In this document: positions 58,640 through 64,000 of the stretch, piece after piece | Numbering within the stretch: position 1 is the first letter of the stretch | Layout: every line of letters starts with the position of its first letter | Assembly (NCBI RefSeq): GCF_001905345.1 | Contig: NZ_LFBV01000008.1 | Location: 186,001-250,000 of the forward strand | Length of the DNA stretch: 64,000 nt | Source: Streptomyces uncialis | GTDB taxonomy: Bacteria; Actinomycetota; Actinomycetes; Streptomycetales; Streptomycetaceae | Reading direction: 5' to 3' | Notes under the pieces: generated by a model | Database searches by the model: none | Seen by the model: only the letters and a program-made list of their open reading frames with translations | What the model was told of the DNA's origin: nothing | Position numbers and translations under genes: made by a program

Positions 58640-60330
58640 GACTTGCCTCCTGAGAGGAGCTTCTGCACGGCCGGGTCGGTGAGGCCCAGCAGCAGGGCGG
58701 GCCAGAGTCCGGCGATGACGGTGAGGACGACGAGCGGGGACCAGGCGGCGTACTCGTAGCCGCGTACGTCGGGGAGCGTGAGGGGGGTACGGGTGGCGGC
58801 GGGTCCCGGTCCCGCGGCGGAGGTGTCCGGGGCGGGCGTGTCCGGGGCGGGCGTGTCCGGGGCGGAGGCGGCCGAAGTGGTGGCGGCCGGAGCGGTGGCG
58901 GCCGGAGCGGGTGCGGGGGCGCCCATGCAGACGCGGCGGACCACGATCAGCAGATACGCGGCGGTGAGCAGGGTGCCGAACCCGGCGAGGGCCATGAAGG
59001 TGAGGTACGCGGGCCGGTTGAGGCCGTCGGCGGGGTCGAACGCGCCGAACATCGCGAGCATCTCGCCCCAGAACCCGGCGAGGCCGGGCAGTCCGAGGGA
59101 CGCGACGGCGCCGAAGGCGAAGAGTCCGCCGAGCCGGGGCGCCTTGCCGTACAGGGCGGCGCCGGTGTCCTGGGCGAGGGAGTCCAGGTCGGTGGTACCG
59201 GTGCGGTCCTTGAGGGCGCCGACGAGGAAGAACAGCAGGCCGGTGATCAGACCGTGCGCGATGTTCGCGAAGAGGGCGCCGTTGACGCCGGTCGGGGTGA
59301 GGGTGGCGATCCCGAGGAGGACGAAGCCCATGTGCCCGACGGACGAGTAGGCGATGAGGCGCTTGAGGTCGCCCTTGGCGCCCGGCCGGGCGAGGGCGAG
59401 ACAGGCGAGTGAGCCGTAGATGATCCCGACGACGGCGAACGCGGCGAGGTACGGCGCGAAGAGGTGCATGCCGTCCGGGGCGACCGGCAGCAGGACACGG
59501 ACGAATCCGTAGGTGCCCATCTTCAGCAGGACCCCGGCCAGCAGGACCGATCCGACGGTCGGGGCGGCGGTGTGGGCGTCGGGCAGCCAGCTGTGGAAGG
59601 GCCACATCGGGGCCTTCACCGCGAGCCCGATCCCGATCGCCAGCACCGCGACGACCTGCACGGACGTACTGAGCGAGCGGCCGTTTTCAGTGGCGAGTGC
59701 CACCATGTCGAAGGTGCCCGCCCTGAGACCGATCAGGAGCAGGCCCAGCAGCATCACGACCGAGCCGAGCAGGGTGTAGAGGATGAACTTCCAGGCCGCC
59801 GCCTGCCTGCCCGCGCCGCCCCAGCGGGCGATCAGGAAGTACATCGGGATGAGGACCATCTCGAAGGCCAGGAAGAACAGGATCAGATCGAGGACGGCGA
59901 AGGTCGCGAGCGTGCCCGACTCCAGGACCAGGACAAGGGCGACGAACGCCTTCGGGGACGGGCCCGCGGGCGGGTGGTAGTAGCTGTACACGGCGCACAG
60001 GAAGGTCAGCAGCGCCGTGAGGACGAGCAGGGGGAGCGAGATGCCGTCGATGCCGAGGTGGAGGCGTACGTCCAGTGCCGCGATCCAGCTGACGTCGGTC
60101 GTGGCCTGCATCCGTGACGGCCGGTCATGGTCGAAGCCGAGGGTGAGGACGATCGCGGCGGCCAGCACCGCACCGGTCACGGTGACGCCGTGCCGCAGGA
60201 CCGCCTGGTCGGGCGAGCTGCCCCGCAGACCCGGCGGGGCCGGGAGCAGCGCGGCGGCGGCGCCCAGCAGCGGGGCGGCGACGACGAACGCCAGAAGGAA
60301 CTGCATCACGGTCTCGTTGATCTCGATCAC
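58636..60330 (-). CDS. nuoM: NADH-quinone oxidoreductase subunit M
   Basis: 564 residues, Mrp-like proton channel. LFFLAFEMVLIPMYFLIARWGG, AWKFILYTLLGSVVMLLGLLL, LAVKAPMWPFHSWLPDAHTAAPTVGSVLLAGVLLKMGTYGFVR, YSSVGHMGFVLLGIA with the key Lys/His. The loop near residues 480-520 carries APDTPAPDTPAPDTS repeats. GTG start six bp after nuoL. Confidence 0.95.
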   Translation of the reverse strand: MIEINETVMQFLLAFVVAAPLLGAAAALLPAPPGLRGSSPDQAVLRHGVTVTGAVLAAAIVLTLGFDHDRPSRMQATTDVSWIAALDVRLHLGIDGISLPLLVLTALLTFLCAVYSYYHPPAGPSPKAFVALVLVLESGTLATFAVLDLILFFLAFEMVLIPMYFLIARWGGAGRQAAAWKFILYTLLGSVVMLLGLLLIGLRAGTFDMVALATENGRSLSTSVQVVAVLAIGIGLAVKAPMWPFHSWLPDAHTAAPTVGSVLLAGVLLKMGTYGFVRVLLPVAPDGMHLFAPYLAAFAVVGIIYGSLACLALARPGAKGDLKRLIAYSSVGHMGFVLLGIATLTPTGVNGALFANIAHGLITGLLFFLVGALKDRTGTTDLDSLAQDTGAALYGKAPRLGGLFAFGAVASLGLPGLAGFWGEMLAMFGAFDPADGLNRPAYLTFMALAGFGTLLTAAYLLIVVRRVCMGAPAPAPAATAPAATTSAASAPDTPAPDTPAPDTSAAGPGPAATRTPLTLPDVRGYEYAAWSPLVVLTVIAGLWPALLLGLTDPAVQKLLSGGKS

Positions 60331-60336
60331 TGCGGT

Positions 60337-62331
60337 TCACGCTCCGGCGGTGGCGACGAGGACGGCGGCGACCGCCAGGAGGACGGTCCCCGCGAACAGC
60401 GCGCTCACATAGGTCTGCACATTGCCGGTCTGGGCCCGTCGTACGGCGGTGCCGAGCCAGCGGGGCAGCGCGCCCGCGCCGCGGACATAGGTGTCGACGA
60501 CCTCGCGGTCCAGGAAGCGGACGAGTTCGGCCGCCGCCTTCACAGGGCGGACGAACAGCACGGTGTACACGGCGTCGAGGTGGAAGCCGGAGGCGGCGTG
60601 CCGGTGCAGCGGACCGAGCAGCAGCCGTCCGGGGTCGGCGGGGTCGCACGCTCCGGCGATGTCGCCGTACGCGCGCGGGTGCAGGGCGATGGCCTCGGCC
60701 TCGACATGTCCGCCGTCCGCGTCGGGGTGGGCGACGACGGCGCCCATCGGGGTCCGGGCGGCGACCGCGGAGGTGTGCCGCCAGGCCCCGTACATCAGGA
60801 GGCCGCCGACGAGGGCGGCGCCCGTGCCGAGGACGGAGGTGGTGAGCGTCGGGGTGAGGGACTCGCCGCCGAACCACTCGGGCAGTACGCCCACGGCCAG
60901 ACCGAAGCCCAGGGAGGGGATCGCGAGGACCCACAGGACGGTGGTCATGGCGAGCGGCTGCCGGCCGTGGTCGGCGGCCTCAGGGCCGCGGCCCCGGAAG
61001 GCGAGCAGCCACAGCCGCGCGGCGTAGGCGGCGGTGAGCAGGGCGGTCAGCAGACCGGCGGTGAGGACGGTCCAGCCCGCGGCCGTGGGGACGCCCGCGA
61101 CATCGCCGTGGGCGGCGTGCTCGGCGCCGACGAGGACGGCTTCCTTGGAGAAGAAGCCGCTGAACGGGGGGATCGCGGCGAGCGCGAGCAGCGCCACGGT
61201 CATCGTCCAGTAGGCGTCGGGGATACGGGTGCGCAGGCCGCCCATCCGGGACATGGCGGCCAGCGAGTTGGTACCGGCGGCGTGGATGACGGCTCCGGCG
61301 GCGAGGAACAGCAGCGCCTTGAAGGCGCCGTGCGACAGGAGGTGGAAGACGGCCGCGCCGGGGTCGCCGACGGCGAGGGCGCCGGTCATGTAGCCGAGCT
61401 GGCCGATGGTGGAGTAGGCGAGGACGCGTTTGATGTCGTCCTGGGCGAGGGCGGCGAGCGCCGATCCGATCATCGTCACGGTCGCCATCACGGCGAGGAC
61501 GACAAGGGCGGCGCCGGATGCGGCGAAGACGGGCAGCAGCCGGGCGATGAAGTAGACCCCGGCGGTGACCATCGTCGCGGCGTGGATCAGCGCGGAGACG
61601 GGGGTGGGTCCCGCCATCGCGTCGGGCAGCCAGGTGTGCAGCGGGAACTGCGCCGACTTGCCCGCGACACCCGCGAGCAGCAGCAGCGCGATCACCGTGG
61701 GGTGGTCGAGCCCGCCGTCGGCGACGGTGTCGAGGACGGCGCTGATCCGGAACGACCCGGCGTCCGCGGCGAGCGCGAACAGTCCGATCAGGAAGGGGAC
61801 GTCACCGAGCTTGGTGACGAGGAACGCCTTGAGGGAGGCGGCGCGGGCCTCGGGGGTCTCCCAGTAGTGGCCGACCAGGAAGTACGAGCAGATGCCCATG
61901 ATCTCCCAGCCCACCAGCAGCACCATCAGATCGCCCGAGTAGACGACGAGGAACATCGCGGAGGTGAAGAGGGAGACGAGCGCCGCGTACGAGGGGTAGC
62001 GGGGGTCGTCGCGCAGATATCCGGTCGAGTAGAGCTGCACACAGGTCGCGACGGCACCGACGAGGACGGCGACGAGGACGGCGAAGCCGTCGAGGCGCAG
62101 CGCCAGTTCGATGGGGACGGAGCCGGTGGGGGTGAGCTGGGTCGCCGCCTCGATGGTCCGGTCGCCGCCCTGCCGTACGGCGACGAGGACGGCGAGGGCC
62201 AGCGCGGCGAGCGTCGGCAGGATCGCGAGCGGGCGGACGAAGCCGGGGGCGGTGCGGCCGAGGAGCAGCCCGGCGACGGCGCCGAGGAACGGCAGGAGGG
62301 GGACGAGTACGGCGAGGGTCGTGGTGGTCAC
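60337..62331 (-). CDS. nuoL: NADH-quinone oxidoreductase subunit L
   Basis: 664 residues from GTG 62331. [106 protein letters not shown] and an amphipathic C-terminal HL helix region. The long open frame runs further upstream and overlaps nuoK; the GTGA junction decides the start. Confidence 0.95.
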   Translation of the reverse strand: MTTTTLAVLVPLLPFLGAVAGLLLGRTAPGFVRPLAILPTLAALALAVLVAVRQGGDRTIEAATQLTPTGSVPIELALRLDGFAVLVAVLVGAVATCVQLYSTGYLRDDPRYPSYAALVSLFTSAMFLVVYSGDLMVLLVGWEIMGICSYFLVGHYWETPEARAASLKAFLVTKLGDVPFLIGLFALAADAGSFRISAVLDTVADGGLDHPTVIALLLLAGVAGKSAQFPLHTWLPDAMAGPTPVSALIHAATMVTAGVYFIARLLPVFAASGAALVVLAVMATVTMIGSALAALAQDDIKRVLAYSTIGQLGYMTGALAVGDPGAAVFHLLSHGAFKALLFLAAGAVIHAAGTNSLAAMSRMGGLRTRIPDAYWTMTVALLALAAIPPFSGFFSKEAVLVGAEHAAHGDVAGVPTAAGWTVLTAGLLTALLTAAYAARLWLLAFRGRGPEAADHGRQPLAMTTVLWVLAIPSLGFGLAVGVLPEWFGGESLTPTLTTSVLGTGAALVGGLLMYGAWRHTSAVAARTPMGAVVAHPDADGGHVEAEAIALHPRAYGDIAGACDPADPGRLLLGPLHRHAASGFHLDAVYTVLFVRPVKAAAELVRFLDREVVDTYVRGAGALPRWLGTAVRRAQTGNVQTYVSALFAGTVLLAVAAVLVATAGA

Positions 62332-62711
62332 GCGGCGGCCTCTGTCCTGGGTGCCGTGGCGGTGGTGCCGTCGGGGTCGCCGGGCCCGTCGCCGTGCTCG
62401 GCGGTGTCGCGGAGCTTGTCGATGTCGGAGGTGCCGCGGTTGCGGTAGACGGTGAGGACGATCGCGAGGCCGATGCCGATCTCGGCGGCGGCGATGGCGA
62501 TGGTGAACAGCGTCAGGGCCTGGCCGGAGTGCAGGGTGTCGCGGGCGGCCTCGCTGAGCCATACGTCGAAGGCGACGAGGTTCAGGTTGACGGCGTTGAG
62601 CATCAGCTCGACGGACATCAGCACGAGGATCGCGTTCCGGCGGGCCAGCACGCCGTACAGGCCGGTGCAGAAGAGGAGGACGGACAGCACCGCGGGGTAG
62701 GCGAGATGCAT
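62328..62711 (-). CDS. nuoK: NADH-quinone oxidoreductase subunit K
   Basis: 127 residues, three helices: [39 protein letters not shown] with the conserved Glu, [22 protein letters not shown] with the second Glu. Acidic tail. ATG overlaps the nuoJ stop by one base. Confidence 0.95.
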   Translation of the reverse strand: MHLAYPAVLSVLLFCTGLYGVLARRNAILVLMSVELMLNAVNLNLVAFDVWLSEAARDTLHSGQALTLFTIAIAAAEIGIGLAIVLTVYRNRGTSDIDKLRDTAEHGDGPGDPDGTTATAPRTEAAA

Positions 62712-63415
62712 CAGCCGGTCTCCGTCCGGTCGGCGGGCGGCTGGGCGCCGGGGCGGCCCGGGGTGCCACCAGTGGGCGGGGTGCCGCCGGGCCGGGTGGG
62801 GCCGGACGGGCTGCCGCGGCGTGCCGGGGCGGGCGGGGGGCCGTCGGAGCGGTCGGCGGCCCTCTTGCGGGACAGCACGATCGCGCCGACCAGGGCCGCC
62901 AGCAGCAGCACGGAAAGGGCCTCGAAGGGGAGCACCCAGTTCTGGAAGAGGCTCTCGCCCATGACGTCGGTGGAGCCCTGGACGGTGTCGAGGTCCATCC
63001 GGGTGGTGCGGAACGCGTCCACGACGACCCAGACCAGCGCGACGGCGGCGGTGACGGCGACCGCGAGGGCGACCCACCGGTTGCCCGAGTCGGCGTCCGG
63101 GGAGCGGCCGATGGGCGCCCGGGTGAGCATCAGCCCGAAGAGCAGCAGGACGACGACGGAACCGACGTAGATCAGGACCTGTACCCAGGCGATGAACTCG
63201 GCGGTGAGCAGCAGGTACTCCACGGCGATCCCGCCGAGCGCGACGACCAGCCACAGCGCGGCGTGCACGAGCTGCTTGGTGGTGACGGTGATGATCGCGG
63301 CGCCCAGGGTGACGACGCCGACGAGCAGGAACGCGATCTCGACGCCCGTCGGGGAGAGGAATCCGGAGCTCCCGGCGGCGAGGGGGGCCGCCAGGGTCGG
63401 GGACATGGGGATCAC
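62711..63415 (-). CDS. nuoJ: NADH-quinone oxidoreductase subunit J
   Basis: 234 residues, five helices: [61 protein letters not shown], then [19 protein letters not shown] and [18 protein letters not shown] Pro/Gly-rich tail of about 35 residues follows. GTG start overlapping nuoI by 4 bp; ATG three codons on is an alternative. Confidence 0.93.
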   Translation of the reverse strand: MIPMSPTLAAPLAAGSSGFLSPTGVEIAFLLVGVVTLGAAIITVTTKQLVHAALWLVVALGGIAVEYLLLTAEFIAWVQVLIYVGSVVVLLLFGLMLTRAPIGRSPDADSGNRWVALAVAVTAAVALVWVVVDAFRTTRMDLDTVQGSTDVMGESLFQNWVLPFEALSVLLLAALVGAIVLSRKRAADRSDGPPPAPARRGSPSGPTRPGGTPPTGGTPGRPGAQPPADRTETG

Positions 63416-64000
63416 GGGGTTCCCTCCGGTCCGGGGGCCGTGTCGTCGGGGGCGGCCTTGCCGGACCCGGCCGGCGGCGCTTCGGGGGCGGCCGGTGGGG
63501 TGCCGGGGGCGGTCGGCGGGGCTTCGGGCGTGGCCTGGGCCGCTGCCGTCGCCGTCGCAGCCGCCTGCGCCTCCGCTTCGGCCTCCGCCGCGTACTTGTC
63601 GGCGGTCTTACGGGCGGCGACCAGTTCCTTGGGCTCCTCGGCGGCGGGGTCGAGGGCGGGCGGCGCGGGGACGGTCCACATCCACTCGCGGAGCTTGTCC
63701 CGCTCATGGGTCAGTTCGAGGATGTCCGTCTCGGCGTACTCGAACTCCGGCGACCAGAACAGCGCGTCGAACGGGCACACCTCGATGCAGATACCGCAGT
63801 ACATGCAGAGCGAGAAGTCGATGGCGAACCGGTCGAGCACATTGCGGCTGCGCTCGCGTCCGCCGGGGGCGGCGGCCGGCACCGTCTCCTTGTGGGAGTC
63901 GATGTAGATGCACCAGTCGGGGCATTCGCGGGCGCAGAGCATGCAGACCGTGCAGTTCTCCTCGAACAGCGCGATGACGCCCCGGGTGCGGGGCGGCAGT
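63412..64000 (-). CDS. nuoI: NADH-quinone oxidoreductase subunit I (5' end outside window)
   Basis: Iron-sulfur subunit. Visible: [14 protein letters not shown] and [16 protein letters not shown], two 4Fe-4S ligand sets, with [13 protein letters not shown] between. The C-terminal ~95 residues form an Ala/Pro/Glu-rich extension ([26 protein letters not shown]), long for NuoI. The start lies upstream of the window. Confidence 0.94.
   Translation of the reverse strand, partial: LPPRTRGVIALFEENCTVCMLCARECPDWCIYIDSHKETVPAAAPGGRERSRNVLDRFAIDFSLCMYCGICIEVCPFDALFWSPEFEYAETDILELTHERDKLREWMWTVPAPPALDPAAEEPKELVAARKTADKYAAEAEAEAQAAATATAAAQATPEAPPTAPGTPPAAPEAPPAGSGKAAPDDTAPGPEGTP

Noticed and set aside
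60127-62448. 773-codon plus-strand frame opposite nuoL
   Set aside because: Gly/Glu/Asp-rich antisense of a membrane protein gene; nuoL motifs are unambiguous.

Overview
The window is very GC-rich, with GTG/TTG starts and translationally coupled genes. Its gene order matches the chromosomal core of Streptomyces: the S10 operon edge, rpsL-rpsG-fusA-tuf, rpoB-rpoC, rplK-rplA and rplJ-rplL, nusG-secE with tRNA-Trp, aspC, add, murB, hadAB-rpmG with tRNA-Met/Thr, and nuoI-N. WhiJ-type XRE/DUF397 modules, DUF6879, DUF5753 and CGNR regulators also point to Streptomyces. Species cannot be fixed from the sequence alone.

Layout. 1-450: start of the S10 ribosomal operon (rplC partial, rpsJ), minus strand. 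950-16500: an accessory block between the S10 and str operons. It holds a lipoprotein/DUF1023 hydrolase/helical-protein operon, two XRE (DUF5753) regulator modules (one with three DUF397 genes, one with a DUF6879 gene plus an 84-residue gene), a resolvase-like protein, an unusual histidyl-tRNA synthetase, a CGNR regulator divergent from an MFS exporter, a damaged anti-sigma-type ATPase, a membrane protein, an HTH/zinc-ribbon protein and a Uma2 nuclease-like protein. 17000-36750: translation and transcription core on the minus strand, with two LprG-like lipoproteins between rplA and rplJ. 36850-39550: tRNA-Trp, aspC, add. 40080-44930: TetR/NAD(P)-binding pair; an ECF sigma factor fused to a degenerate tyrosine-recombinase-like domain with its DGPF partner; DUF998 membrane protein. 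45180-53860: murB, hadB, hadA, rpmG, three tRNAs, an amidohydrolase, an NAD(P)-binding protein and a tandem pair of secreted DUF4360 proteins, the first frameshifted. 54050-56600: YajQ, SMI1/KNR4, YccF, HtpX. 56940-64000: nuoN to nuoI (partial), minus strand.

The most striking non-coding feature is a family of five composite repeats of about 430-670 bp (about 16.5, 31.3, 39.6, 46.4 and 50.1 kb). Each lies directly against the 3' end of a gene. They share a 19-bp module (16 exact copies), a hairpin core and, in the better-preserved copies, 15-bp terminal inverted repeats. The other highlights are the sigma-recombinase fusion, the archaeal/eukaryotic-style HisRS, an identical 25-nt hairpin leader ahead of both rpsJ and rpsL, and two homopolymer-associated frameshifts. 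Gene-function calls rest on recognised motifs; no database search was run.
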